A model generated the notes under the pieces. The model ran no database searches, was not told the origin of the DNA, and worked only from the letters and a program-made list of their open reading frames with translations. DNA of 64,000 bases. It comes from Schaalia sp. JY-X169 (GTDB taxonomy: Bacteria; Actinomycetota; Actinomycetes; Actinomycetales; Actinomycetaceae). The DNA lies in the NCBI RefSeq assembly GCF_014069575.1, contig NZ_CP059675.1, positions 868,001 through 932,000 of the forward strand. The letters are read 5' to 3'. The position numbers and the translations under genes were made by a program. Position 1 is the stretch's first letter, and each line of letters begins with the position of its first letter. Of this stretch, positions 53,578 to 63,461 are shown piece after piece.

Positions 53578-54576
53578 ATGGCGACCAACGATCAGCTCAA
53601 AGCGCTAGTTAAGAGCCACGCGGACGGGGACGACCCTCAGTTCTACGCCGTTGCCATGCAGGTCGCAGCGAAGGCAGCTCGTGCAGGTCAGTCGAAGTTC
53701 GCCCAGGAACTACGAGACCTCGTCAATGATCTGCGAAAGAGATCAGACGCCAGTGCTCGGGTCGCATCGATCGTCCCAATTGTCCAGCCTAAGGGCGAGC
53801 TACGCTCCCTTCTCAACGTCTCCTACCCGGATGCCCTGCTAGGGGATCTGGTGCTTCCGACTCCGCTGGTTTCCCGTATCCAGGAAGTACTTCTCGAACA
53901 GCGTCAACGTGACACGCTCGCAAAGTATGGTCTAAGGCCTGCACGTCGTCTACTGCTTACAGGTCCTCCCGGCACAGGGAAGACCTCGACGGCGCGCGTC
54001 ATTGCGGGCGAGCTGAAGCTCCCTCTGTTCGCAATCCGTCTCGACACAATCTTGACGAAGTTCATGGGTGAAACCGCTGCGAAGTTACGGCTTGTCTTTG
54101 ATGCATTGGCTGAAACAAGGGGTGTCTACCTCTTTGATGAAGTTGATGCGCTCGGCGGCGAACGCTCTGCTCAGAACGATGTTGGGGAGATTCGCCGAGT
54201 TCTGAACTCCTTCCTGCAGTTCCTGGAGGAGGACACATCCGAAAGCATAATCATTGCCGCAACCAACCATCCACAGCTCTTAGACAGTGCGTTGTTCCGA
54301 CGCTTCGATACGACGATGGATTTTGTGCTGCCTGACGATGAGGGTGTTGAGGCAGTCATCAGGAACAGGCTGGCAGGCTTCCAAAGCGGAAACTTGAGTT
54401 GGGCAAAGATCGTGCCGGCCGCGCGCGGACTCAGCCATGCGGAAATCACAACCGCTACGGAGAATGCCGCTAAACGGACCGTCCTCGACGGACGTACTCG
54501 GGTGCGAACCGATGAGCTGGTAGCGGCGCTAAAAGAACTACCGCGTATGCACCGGCGGGATGGAAAGGCTGACTAA
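53578..54576 (+). CDS. ietA: AAA+ ATPase, IetA-like
   Basis: A 332-residue AAA+ protein. Residues 1-100 form a helical N-domain. Walker A is GPPGTGKTS (129-137), Walker B is VYLFDEVDAL with Asp187-Glu188, the sensor-1 stretch is IIIAATNHP and the arginine-finger region is ALFRRFDTTMDF. The pairing of a small AAA ATPase with a subtilisin-like protease in one operon is the ietAS arrangement, first described in plasmid incompatibility and later listed as an anti-phage system. The ATG has a very strong GGAGGGAGG upstream. The next gene begins five bases after the stop. The ATPase may sense the trigger and gate the protease. Confidence 0.85.
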   Translation: MATNDQLKALVKSHADGDDPQFYAVAMQVAAKAARAGQSKFAQELRDLVNDLRKRSDASARVASIVPIVQPKGELRSLLNVSYPDALLGDLVLPTPLVSRIQEVLLEQRQRDTLAKYGLRPARRLLLTGPPGTGKTSTARVIAGELKLPLFAIRLDTILTKFMGETAAKLRLVFDALAETRGVYLFDEVDALGGERSAQNDVGEIRRVLNSFLQFLEEDTSESIIIAATNHPQLLDSALFRRFDTTMDFVLPDDEGVEAVIRNRLAGFQSGNLSWAKIVPAARGLSHAEITTATENAAKRTVLDGRTRVRTDELVAALKELPRMHRRDGKAD

Positions 54577-54581
54577 ACGGC

Positions 54582-57134
54582 ATGGCAGAACGTGACCGCC
54601 CACATATTGTTGTGCCCATGCCGCCAACGCCGGAACCATTTACAATCCCTTCGACTGGCGGGGGCGGAGATAAACCCGGCTACACCGGTAGCCGGTTCCG
54701 CCACGGGAAGAGATTGGCGCAGGAGCTTGAAGCCGCGCTGGCTCCACCGATCGACGATGGTGAACATGAGGGCGCATATGTCACCTTCGTCTCTTCACCT
54801 GAACTTGAGCTGGCGATCGAGAGCCTGGACGTGCAGAAGAGCGGTGATCAGCCTGAGCTAGTAGCCGTGCGAGAGATCCATACCCCATCAGGGACGATCG
54901 TTGAGGCCACAGTCTTCATCCCAGATGGCAAGAAGGGGTATTTCCAGAGAAAGCTCGACGCCTATGTCCAGTCAGCATCTGATGACAAGGCAAAGAACGC
55001 CAAGTTCGTCGACGGCATTCAGAACATCAAACGCGCGACCATACGTCAGCTCTGGACCGACCCCGACGAAATGTTCCCGGTAGATCCCGCCACGACCCAT
55101 TGGTGGGAGGTATGGCTTCGGAAGCGTGATGGTAACGAGCGTGAACGCATGACGCGTTTTTCCGAAGCGCTCGGGCTTAGAACCAGCAGTCATTATCTTG
55201 GCTTCGGCGACCGCACCGTGGTCCTATTGCAAGCGTCGGCGGACCAACTTGCGCAGGTTTTTGAATCGATCGACGACATCGCCGAACTCAGAAGGCCTCA
55301 CGAGATAGCGAGCTTCCTCCCCGAGCTCTACGCTAGCGAACAGCGAGAATGGGTCGACGATCTACGGTGCCGTGTCGAGACCGCCTCACTCGATGCCCCC
55401 GTGGTCTGCATTCTTGACCGAGGCGTCCAAGCTAGTCATCCGCTTCTCTCACACTCGCTCGATGTGGGCGATCTCCATGCTGCTGACTCCTCGTGGAGCC
55501 ATGACCCCGTGATTTGGCATCACGGAACTGAGCTCGCCGGGCTGGCACTCTACGGGGACGTTCACACGGCGATTATCGATACACACGCCGTGCGACTCGG
55601 ACACCGACTCGAATCCGTGAAGATCCTCCCTGACCGCGGCAGCAACGATCCAGACCTCTACGGCGCGGTAACCGCCAGGGCAATCGACCAACCAGAGATC
55701 ACCGCCCGCGACCGGAGTCGAGTCTTCATGCTCGCGGTCACCGCAACAACCGAGCGGCCCGATGGAAGCACTTCCCGAATCGGAACAGAATCTGGCAAAC
55801 CCACATCGTGGTCAGCATCCATCGATGCGCTGGCATACGGCCGCGCCATAAATGACGCCACTCCCAAGTTCATGTATCTCGACCGAGATGAACCTCGAAC
55901 GCCAAGGCTCTTCGTGGTATCCACTGGAAATATTCGCGATGTACGAGCCGAAGACGACCACCTCGACCGCAGCGATGCTGAAGCAATCGAAGATCCTGCT
56001 CAAGCGTGGAACGCACTTACCGTTGGTGCATATTCCGAGCACGACGACATGGTGGGTTCCCCTGCGGAGTTCAACGGTTATGTTCCCATCGCGCGTCGGG
56101 GAGAGCTCTCACCGTCGAGCCGAACATCTGTCTCGTTCGAGAGTACGCGGTGGCCGTTCAAGCCCGAAGTCGTCGCCAGCGGTGGGAATTACGCGCGCAC
56201 GCCAAGCGGGGACGAAACCGATACACCGCCAAACCTTGCCGTGCTCACGACCCGATTCCAACAGTTTGGGCAGGGCTTCTTCACAACGACAAGGGACACC
56301 TCTGCTGCCACCGCACAAGTAGCCGCGCTGGCAGCGGATATCTACGCTGCCTACCCTCAACTCAGGCCCGAAACCGTACGTGCTTTGGTGGTTCATTCCG
56401 CACAGTGGACCGACGCAATGGAGGAGCGGTTCGACCCGAAAGCTAGCAAGAGTCACCTAGTCAACATGCTACGTCGCTACGGGATGGGAGTTCCCAACCT
56501 GGAACGTGCGCTCTACAGCGCGACCGACGCACTCACACTCATTTCGGAGGCCTCACTCCATCCATACGAACGAGTGGGGACCTCGAACGACGGTAAAACG
56601 CGCGAGATGAATCTGCATGAGCTCCCGTGGCCGGTCGAGCAGCTCCGGGATCTTGGGGGAGAGATTGTGGACCTGCGGGTGACGCTGTCCTACTTCATCG
56701 AGCCCAACCCATCCAGCCGAGGGTGGACAGGGCGATATATCTATCCTTCTCACGGACTTCGGTTCGCAATGAAACGACCTGAAGATAACTTCGACGCCTT
56801 CCGTCAGAGGAACAACACGCGAGCTCGTCGAGACGGGGAGAAACCTCTCAAGCTGGATACCGAGAAGGGTTGGCTTTTCGGAAGCGACCAGCAAAAAGCC
56901 CCTGGCTCGCTCCACACGGATATTTGGCGAGGGACGGCTGAGGATCTCGCGAGCAAGGGTGGCATGCTCGTCTATCCGGTGGGTGGATGGTGGAAGAACC
57001 GTCATCTCATGGACCAGAGCGATCAGGGGGTTGATTACTCACTCGTCGTCAGTATTGAGTCTCCAAACATTGATGTTGACCTATGGACCCCTGTCTATCA
57101 GAAGGTTCGTGCGGTCACTGAGATCATCGTGTGA
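54582..57134 (+). CDS. ietS: Subtilisin-like serine protease (S8), IetS-like
   Basis: An 850-residue S8 peptidase without signal peptide, so cytoplasmic. The triad is readable: Asp279 in VVCILDRGVQASHPLL, His314 in IWHHGTELAGLAL and Ser574 in TTRDTSAATAQVAALA. The first 270 residues are a family-specific N-domain and the last 200 an extra beta-rich domain ending in a WWKNRHLMDQSDQGVDYSLV segment, typical of IetS-type proteases. It follows the AAA ATPase gene by five bases. In ietAS the protease is thought to be the effector; its target is unknown. Confidence 0.87.
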   Translation: MAERDRPHIVVPMPPTPEPFTIPSTGGGGDKPGYTGSRFRHGKRLAQELEAALAPPIDDGEHEGAYVTFVSSPELELAIESLDVQKSGDQPELVAVREIHTPSGTIVEATVFIPDGKKGYFQRKLDAYVQSASDDKAKNAKFVDGIQNIKRATIRQLWTDPDEMFPVDPATTHWWEVWLRKRDGNERERMTRFSEALGLRTSSHYLGFGDRTVVLLQASADQLAQVFESIDDIAELRRPHEIASFLPELYASEQREWVDDLRCRVETASLDAPVVCILDRGVQASHPLLSHSLDVGDLHAADSSWSHDPVIWHHGTELAGLALYGDVHTAIIDTHAVRLGHRLESVKILPDRGSNDPDLYGAVTARAIDQPEITARDRSRVFMLAVTATTERPDGSTSRIGTESGKPTSWSASIDALAYGRAINDATPKFMYLDRDEPRTPRLFVVSTGNIRDVRAEDDHLDRSDAEAIEDPAQAWNALTVGAYSEHDDMVGSPAEFNGYVPIARRGELSPSSRTSVSFESTRWPFKPEVVASGGNYARTPSGDETDTPPNLAVLTTRFQQFGQGFFTTTRDTSAATAQVAALAADIYAAYPQLRPETVRALVVHSAQWTDAMEERFDPKASKSHLVNMLRRYGMGVPNLERALYSATDALTLISEASLHPYERVGTSNDGKTREMNLHELPWPVEQLRDLGGEIVDLRVTLSYFIEPNPSSRGWTGRYIYPSHGLRFAMKRPEDNFDAFRQRNNTRARRDGEKPLKLDTEKGWLFGSDQQKAPGSLHTDIWRGTAEDLASKGGMLVYPVGGWWKNRHLMDQSDQGVDYSLVVSIESPNIDVDLWTPVYQKVRAVTEIIV

Positions 57135-57209
57135 CTAGCGTGCGAGTGAGACTTCACTGACGTCTTAGCGCAGCAACATGGTGTAGCGCAGGCCCTATTA
57201 GGAGGCGGA

Positions 57210-60200
57210 GTGGGACGAAGTAGGAAGAAGAATCGGACAAGCGCCCATTTAGGCAAACCATCTCCTCGGCTAGATGATCTTGCGCAGGCCTATGGGAAGT
57301 TCGACGCCGACATACTCTGGAGCACGTTGTTCGCTGCAGCTTCCTCGCCCTCTGCGCGTCACCGAGCAACATCGATTGGTGTGTCGCTTGCCGCCAGCTT
57401 GCGCGCACATTCTTCTGCTGATGCGAGCCAAGGGAATCCGCTCCCTGACATACAGAAGCTGATCGATGCAGCAGCTGAGTCCAAGGGCATCAGTGTCATG
57501 CACGAGGACCACATCTCGACCGACCCCACCAATGTCGTTACTGTCCGAGTCGGTGATGAACTGCTGCGTTACGTGCCGGGGTTAGTTGAGAGGCCGATAG
57601 CCGACCTTTCTCGGGCTCTGAGACTTGCCGAGGCAGTCGACGATCGACTTGTGCGGCGACACAAGTTTGGCATCGCCAATGTTGTTCGAGTAGCGCTCAG
57701 GTACGTGGACTACTGTCTGAACGCTCTGCTGCCGGAGTGGCAACCGGCTCCCGACATCGAACTGGGCGACGAGGTCGACCTTCCAGTCAACGAACTTGAA
57801 GCCACAGCCCGGCTCGTTTCCGCTGACCCGCTTGAGTCGCTCCAGCTCGACCAAGCGGATCTGCTGGCGCTTGAATGGATGACCTCGCCGGCGGCATCAG
57901 CAAAGTACAACCACGAGAGTCCGACGAGTCCCTTCGGGCGGACTCTGCGCTACCGACTCTCAGCCTCTGAACCACACTATCGATGGTTGCCACCGACCTA
58001 CGTTCCCGAAGTGCTTGCTCACGCAGTCACGGAACTTGTCGATGGCCTTGAACGTGACAACCACGCCAGGCGAGCAATCCGAGCTTCCAGCATAGATGCG
58101 ATCCGACGCGCACTCTGGCGGTTCTCGAATACCTTGATCGAGGCACCCCCCAAAGCGCCCGAAGACATACCTCCACTGAGAGGAAACGAAATCCAGTGGC
58201 TCGTTCCCGTCGACGAGCCAAACTTCATCGCAGTGTCGATCCTTTTCACAGAAGACCTTCCCAGAACAGGGCCGTCGTCGCCAGCGTGCGTAACGCTTGC
58301 AGACCGCATCCGGGACCATGACCCGTCCGACGGCCCGATCTCGGCAAGGATCGCGGGCGGCCATACTATCGAGTTACTCCCAGGCACGAACGTCGTGCCA
58401 CTTGTCATCTACGCTGGCGCCTCCCATCTAATGGCTCCGCAGGTGCCTGGCCAAGCAACGCTCGCACTGGAAGACCTCACTTGGATTGCGGAGACAGCAA
58501 CGGCAGACGATGACCTGTATCGGTTCGCCCGCGACTTGAGTTCACCAGAATTCCCCGCCAGTTTCGGCTGGGAAGCAATCAACTATTGGGAACCATGGAG
58601 GGCGAACGACAAGACCTTCTTCAAAGGTGGGATTCGCCCAACGAACATGTACTTCGAGGCGCATGCGGGAGAAGCGGAGTGGGAGCGCGCGGTTGCTCTC
58701 TCGCCCTTAGAAGTCGCGCTTCATGGAACGGGGCTACCGCCACTGCGGGATGCGGAGACGGCCGAGATATCATCCGGCAATGTCGCGTCCGTGTCGTTTC
58801 TTGGGCCCGAGAGTGAATACGACTGTCGACAGGGAACCCACCATGCCCCCAGTCTGATCGGATGGTCCCTGTCTCTCATCACGCCTCCGATCGCAATCGT
58901 CAGGTTCGACCCGGACTGGACTGACGACCAGGAGCGTCGGTTCCTGTTTGACGTCTGTGGTGGCCTCGTCTTCGCCTTCGACGCAATCGGTGAGTCATGG
59001 CGACATGCCCACCAAGACCTCGTGGCTCCCGGATACCGACTCTGGCTTCGGACGGTTGAACGAGGCGATGAAGAGGTCGAGTTCTTATCTTTGCAGACTC
59101 GAACGGAGAGTGCTCCGCGCGTGGCAGTCTGGAGTCTTGACCTGGAAGAATTCGTGCAGGAGGCGGACGGTAGACGCTTCGCAGCCAATGCTCTGACGGC
59201 TAATGCCCTCGAACAGCTTCTTGCGTACGGCGGCGTCGGTGAGAGCGTTGCGCAAGAGATCGGACGCGAATGGCTCACCGGCCGACCATTCCTGATAGTT
59301 GAGACGAAGACCGCGCGAACCAAACTCAACCGTCTGCCAAGTCCCTGGCAGATGAGCCCGTCCGACGAGTCAGCAGCGACTGCATCTTTCGCGCGTCGAT
59401 TGCACGCGACGGGCATAGAACCAGGCGTGTACCGTGGGATCGAAGCCAATGCGCTCGTCAGAACACATCTCGCACCCGCAGCTCTGGAACAGCTCAACGA
59501 TCGAATCGCATTGCATGACACCGATGCGATCGTTTCCATGGGGATGGAGCAACTCAATCGCGTCTATGACCACCTCCAGGAAGAACAAGGAAACCTGACC
59601 CGTGTCGCCCAGCATCTGAGCACAGAATGGGATCCAGTGGAGCGCACGGCCGAGCTCGCCAGCGAAACGCTCGAACTACGGCAGTGCAACGAGATCATCG
59701 TTGAAGCCGCGTTGAGACTTGACCTGGACGTTCCTGGGCAGCAGCCTGTTACGGCTCAGAGTTGGAGTGCACTGCTGGCTGCCGCAGATGCATACCTCAC
59801 TATGACGCGACTAAGTGAGCGGCTGCATCACCGGGTTGCTCCCGTGATCATCGAGATCAGTTCTGCATACGAACTCACATTCAAGGACGACGAGCATGTG
59901 ACTGATGATTCATGGGTGCTTGAGGAGAGATCCCTCAACACAGCGGCAGCCACTATCCGCCTAGGCTCGGTACTCGATGACGACGAGGCCAGCGCAGGAG
60001 AACTTGAGGACGCCGTTGACCTAGCGATGCTGGAATCCTTCGGCGCATCCACTTCCGATCTCTTCATGGTCCTGATCACGCTCGCTCAGTGGGACTCTTT
60101 CAACGACGGCAAAAGCATCACATCTGCTTCAGAGGACGAGGCTCTCGGCTGGGTCTTTGAAGCAGTCGGTGATCCAGATGAGGAACAGCGGTTGCGTCTC

Positions 60201-60992
60201 AGACGCGCATTTCAAATGCTCACAGTGTCCTCAGGCATCCTGAGATCCAGCAGTTGGGAGCCGTGGCAGACACGGACTCGGAGGCATCGTCTACTTGTTC
60301 AACCGCTTGTGGCATGTTCGGATGGCACTATCCTGATCGCCCCGCAGTATCTCCTGACAACCCTGAGTGTCTACAACAATCACCTGACGCAGGGCGTTTT
60401 TCCCTGGATGGGTGAGGTTCCTGACACGGTGTCCAAGGCTCTTGCTGAGAGACGGTCGGCGAGGAACAGGGCGTTCGAGCGAACGCTCGAGCGGCAACTT
60501 CAAGAGATTGGGTTCAAGACCATCGCGCGCGTGAAGCCTGGCGACCACGCTCGTCTGGGAGTCCCGGAGCTGACGACGGAAGTGGACCTTGTTTGTGGGC
60601 GTACCGGCGACCCGAACATCTGGTTGATCGAGACGAAAGACCCCGTATCCGTTTACGGCTTTGCGGAGACAGCGCGTCAGCTGCGGACCTTCTACAGCGA
60701 CTCGGAGAACAAGGGCAAGGTCAAGCCCTGTTATGCTACTCAGCTCGCGCGCAAGGAGGCAGAGTTGGGACCTTACGTTGAAGATATTGCGATGAAGCTC
60801 GGGATAGTCGAAGCTCCAGGTGCGAGTAGGCACATCCTCCAGACGCGGTTCGTAACCCGCAATCTAACGCCGGCCGGATATGTGACCCCGCGCCCTTACG
60901 AAGTGCTGACCGCGACGCAGCTTCTCACCACGCTTGGCGACGGCGAAAAGGAGGCTGGTAAGAATGAGAAAGGCGCATGCGATGGGGGTTGA
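57210..60992 (+). CDS. 1260-residue protein with C-terminal PD-(D/E)XK nuclease motif
   Basis: I recognise only the C-terminal domain (about 1080-1200). It has FERTLERQLQEIGFKTIARV (Glu1090 in the first helix), then EVDLVCG with Asp1126, then IWLIETKD giving Glu1141-x-Lys1143: the E...D...ExK set of Mrr-like restriction nucleases. The long N-terminal part is acidic, mostly alpha/beta, and has no Walker motif or helicase pattern that I can see. GTG start shortly after AGGAGG (57200-57205), and 75 bases after the protease stop. Co-orientation with ietA/ietS-like genes and the KAP NTPase suggests a common operon. A nuclease effector or DNA sensor is plausible; not proven. Confidence 0.75.
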   Translation: MGRSRKKNRTSAHLGKPSPRLDDLAQAYGKFDADILWSTLFAAASSPSARHRATSIGVSLAASLRAHSSADASQGNPLPDIQKLIDAAAESKGISVMHEDHISTDPTNVVTVRVGDELLRYVPGLVERPIADLSRALRLAEAVDDRLVRRHKFGIANVVRVALRYVDYCLNALLPEWQPAPDIELGDEVDLPVNELEATARLVSADPLESLQLDQADLLALEWMTSPAASAKYNHESPTSPFGRTLRYRLSASEPHYRWLPPTYVPEVLAHAVTELVDGLERDNHARRAIRASSIDAIRRALWRFSNTLIEAPPKAPEDIPPLRGNEIQWLVPVDEPNFIAVSILFTEDLPRTGPSSPACVTLADRIRDHDPSDGPISARIAGGHTIELLPGTNVVPLVIYAGASHLMAPQVPGQATLALEDLTWIAETATADDDLYRFARDLSSPEFPASFGWEAINYWEPWRANDKTFFKGGIRPTNMYFEAHAGEAEWERAVALSPLEVALHGTGLPPLRDAETAEISSGNVASVSFLGPESEYDCRQGTHHAPSLIGWSLSLITPPIAIVRFDPDWTDDQERRFLFDVCGGLVFAFDAIGESWRHAHQDLVAPGYRLWLRTVERGDEEVEFLSLQTRTESAPRVAVWSLDLEEFVQEADGRRFAANALTANALEQLLAYGGVGESVAQEIGREWLTGRPFLIVETKTARTKLNRLPSPWQMSPSDESAATASFARRLHATGIEPGVYRGIEANALVRTHLAPAALEQLNDRIALHDTDAIVSMGMEQLNRVYDHLQEEQGNLTRVAQHLSTEWDPVERTAELASETLELRQCNEIIVEAALRLDLDVPGQQPVTAQSWSALLAAADAYLTMTRLSERLHHRVAPVIIEISSAYELTFKDDEHVTDDSWVLEERSLNTAAATIRLGSVLDDDEASAGELEDAVDLAMLESFGASTSDLFMVLITLAQWDSFNDGKSITSASEDEALGWVFEAVGDPDEEQRLRLRRAFQMLTVSSGILRSSSWEPWQTRTRRHRLLVQPLVACSDGTILIAPQYLLTTLSVYNNHLTQGVFPWMGEVPDTVSKALAERRSARNRAFERTLERQLQEIGFKTIARVKPGDHARLGVPELTTEVDLVCGRTGDPNIWLIETKDPVSVYGFAETARQLRTFYSDSENKGKVKPCYATQLARKEAELGPYVEDIAMKLGIVEAPGASRHILQTRFVTRNLTPAGYVTPRPYEVLTATQLLTTLGDGEKEAGKNEKGACDGG

Positions 60993-61068
60993 ACCGATGG
61001 GCTGCGAAGACGCTCTGTATAAGGAATTCAAGTCTGTCAACAATCACTACGGGATGATCAGCGAATGA
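60964..61068 (+). CDS. 34-codon gene bridging the nuclease and KAP NTPase genes
   Basis: An ATG at 60964 lies nine bases after a strong AAAAGGAGG (60946-60954), which is otherwise pointless inside the 3' end of the nuclease gene. The frame encodes RKAHAMGVEPMGCEDALYKE then FKSVNNHYGMISE and stops at a TGA that overlaps the ATG of the KAP gene (ATGA). It overlaps the upstream gene by 29 bases. It is either a true micro-protein of the system or a translational coupler that feeds ribosomes to the KAP gene. Confidence 0.5.
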   Translation: MRKAHAMGVEPMGCEDALYKEFKSVNNHYGMISE

Positions 61069-63152
61069 ACGAGACTGCATGGACCGACGAAGCGCTCCGG
61101 TCCAAGAAGCAAGACACTCTGGGTCGACTCTCGTATGCACAGCGAGCCGCGGAGCTGATCCACAGGACCCACTCGTTCGAGTCGAGTGCGGTATTCGGTC
61201 TCAGCGGACCCTGGGGCAGCGGCAAGACGTCGCTGGTGAACATGATCGTTGAGGAGTTGCAGGGCAAGCACCCCAAGTGGGCCGTGGCAAGGTTCACCCC
61301 CTGGGCAACGAGTGACGTCCTCGGCCTCTTGGGCGAGTTTTATTCGTCGCTCGCGGAGGTACTCCCGAAGAAGAAGGGGAAGCAGGTGCGACGCGCTCTC
61401 GCCGTTACAGCGTCCGTAGCTGCACCCGCTGCGAACCTGATTCCGATCGCCGGAGGTGCTGCTGCCGAAGGAGTTCGGCTCGTGAGTGAGGCATTGGCGA
61501 AGTTGCCATCCTGGCAGGTCGCGTTCAGCAAGGCGTCGGAGGAACTTAAGGAGCTCAAGAAGCCAATACTCGTGGTGATTGACGACATCGATCGGCTCCA
61601 TGGCGATGAGCTGTTGGCACTGCTGAAAGTAGTTCGGTTGCTCGGCAGGTTCGATGGTGTTCAGTACCTCCTTGCCTACGACGACGAGACCCTCTACCGG
61701 AGCATGACTGTCTCGGGTACGGTCAACCCCCATGATGGTTCGGCTGAGCGGTTCATGGAGAAGATCGTCCAGTACCCGCTTTTTGTGCCCCCGCTGCTTC
61801 GTCACCAGCAGGTCGCGCGATTGAACATGGGGCTTGCCCAGATCTCGCGAGAGACTGTCGAAGATGGTTCGTCCGGCCAACGTCTTGGTGCCCTGGTGCA
61901 CTGCTTCACGAATCTGCTGACGACTCCGCGGGCGATCGACCGCTATGTCGCTCAGTTACAGCACCATGTTCCGCTCCTGCCGCCGAACGAGATCGATGAC
62001 GAGGACGTCAAACTGCTGACTCTTATCCGCGTCAGCTTCCCGGTTCTCTTCAACTCGATTCCGCGATACCGAAACCAGCTGCTCTCCGGGCACACCGGGG
62101 AGATGAAGTTCGATGCCAAGTCAATTCAGTATGAGCCGTTCGACCTCGAGCCGCTCCTCAAAGTTGTCCCGACGGAACACCGTGGCGATGCCCGAGAGCT
62201 GCTCGTCTCGCTGTTCCCAAAGAACCGAACGAAGGAACAGCTTTCGGTTCATGCGAGCATTCGTCGCCAGAGCGTCCAGCACGAGGAGTACTTTGACCGT
62301 TACTTCGCTATGGGCATCCTTGATCATGACGTCAGCGATGCAACGGTCGATGCTGCAGTCAAGGCGGCGACTAGTGGGGATGGAGAACCGTTGGCGCGCC
62401 TTCTCACTAGGCCGGCGGATGAGCGGCGGAGCTTGGTGCTTGGAAAATGTCTGAATGCGTCGAACCAGCCAGTCAAGGACGCTGACAGAGTGCGGCTGGC
62501 TGAAGTTGTCGCTGAGATTGCCAACTCCCTTCCTTCAGACCAAACCGAGCCGTTCAGTGACCTTGACCAGGTCCTCGCTTGGATCGGGGAGTTGCTCGTC
62601 GCGCTCGATAAAGACACGCCACCAGATGCCGTCCAGGCCGTGCTATGGAAGCTCAACGGCCCAGTGCTCCGCATCCGGACCTGGAAGAGGGTGGAGTACA
62701 GCATCGACCACGCGTATTGGTCGGCGAAGCCATCCTGGTACGACGCAGTGACGAAGGCGTTAGTGGATGAGTCAATCGCGCACTTCGTGGATCACCTCAG
62801 GCAGGGCGATGACGCGGCGGCTGGTTTTGGCGTCGGATACCAGGTCCACTTTGTCTTGCGTCACCGCGCGGAAGAGCTCCGGCTCGTTGTCCGCGATCTC
62901 ATTGGCTCAAAGGATGCGGACATTTCGGTCCTCGCCTCGAGACTCGTTTCGGCTCGAACCGCTACCGGCATCAAGCCGGATTGGGAGTTGTCGGCCGATT
63001 TCGACCAGGAGACCTTCAACCAGATTGCGCCGCCGGGCGGCGACCCTTGGTATGACGAACCTATTCAGGAAGTTGACGTTCGGGATCTGAGCTGGGCAAA
63101 CCGCCGCAAGTTTGCCGCTGGCCGGGTCAGCCCTCCACCTCCTGTTCCATAG
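61065..63152 (+). CDS. KAP-family P-loop NTPase
   Basis: A 695-residue protein. The KAP P-loop is FGLSGPWGSGKTSLVNMIVE (Walker A 48-55) and Walker B is PILVVIDDIDRLHGDELLAL with Asp173-Asp174. Between the two, at about 111-140, lies the hydrophobic insert expected of KAP proteins (ALAVTASVAAPAANLIPIAG), possibly one or two membrane helices. FTPW after Walker A and YLLAYDDE after Walker B also fit the family. KAP NTPases include phage-exclusion protein PifA and are often found beside defence genes. No dedicated Shine-Dalgarno is evident; start overlaps the stop of the 34-codon frame, so coupled translation is likely. Last gene of the island operon. Confidence 0.86.
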   Translation: MNETAWTDEALRSKKQDTLGRLSYAQRAAELIHRTHSFESSAVFGLSGPWGSGKTSLVNMIVEELQGKHPKWAVARFTPWATSDVLGLLGEFYSSLAEVLPKKKGKQVRRALAVTASVAAPAANLIPIAGGAAAEGVRLVSEALAKLPSWQVAFSKASEELKELKKPILVVIDDIDRLHGDELLALLKVVRLLGRFDGVQYLLAYDDETLYRSMTVSGTVNPHDGSAERFMEKIVQYPLFVPPLLRHQQVARLNMGLAQISRETVEDGSSGQRLGALVHCFTNLLTTPRAIDRYVAQLQHHVPLLPPNEIDDEDVKLLTLIRVSFPVLFNSIPRYRNQLLSGHTGEMKFDAKSIQYEPFDLEPLLKVVPTEHRGDARELLVSLFPKNRTKEQLSVHASIRRQSVQHEEYFDRYFAMGILDHDVSDATVDAAVKAATSGDGEPLARLLTRPADERRSLVLGKCLNASNQPVKDADRVRLAEVVAEIANSLPSDQTEPFSDLDQVLAWIGELLVALDKDTPPDAVQAVLWKLNGPVLRIRTWKRVEYSIDHAYWSAKPSWYDAVTKALVDESIAHFVDHLRQGDDAAAGFGVGYQVHFVLRHRAEELRLVVRDLIGSKDADISVLASRLVSARTATGIKPDWELSADFDQETFNQIAPPGGDPWYDEPIQEVDVRDLSWANRRKFAAGRVSPPPPVP

Positions 63153-63196
63153 AACGTGAAAACGCGGAAAGACGCCGCTACATGCGATCAATCCTG

Positions 63197-63231
63197 GCGC
63201 AAGTACCAAGCCGATCATCGGCTACTTGCGC
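63197..63231 (+). terminator. Hairpin downstream of the KAP gene
   Basis: GCGCAAGTA (63197-63205) pairs perfectly with TACTTGCGC (63223-63231); inside, GCCGAT pairs with ATCGGC, leaving a short CCAA bulge. Total 15 paired bases, no T-tract. Likely marks the end of the operon. Confidence 0.6.
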
Positions 63232-63461
63232 AGTTGGGCACGTGCATGGGAAGCGGACCAAACAGCTGGCCAACAGCCTGCTAACCATGCAGACGGTGAT
63301 GCAAAGAGTGTGCTCTTGAAGCACAAAACCCGAGGTCAGGTAGTCTATGAGACCTGCACTGCCATCTGTGGGGTAAGGGGTTCCACCTCCCGGATGGCCA
63401 AATACTATTGAGAATAGGCACCATGGGCCGCGGCACAGCTCAGTGCCGCACGTGATCGGAG
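63232..63461. other. Intergenic region, nothing recognised
   Basis: About 230 bases between the KAP hairpin and the XRE gene. It should carry the promoter of the XRE gene. No repeat or operator that I can support. Confidence 0.4.
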
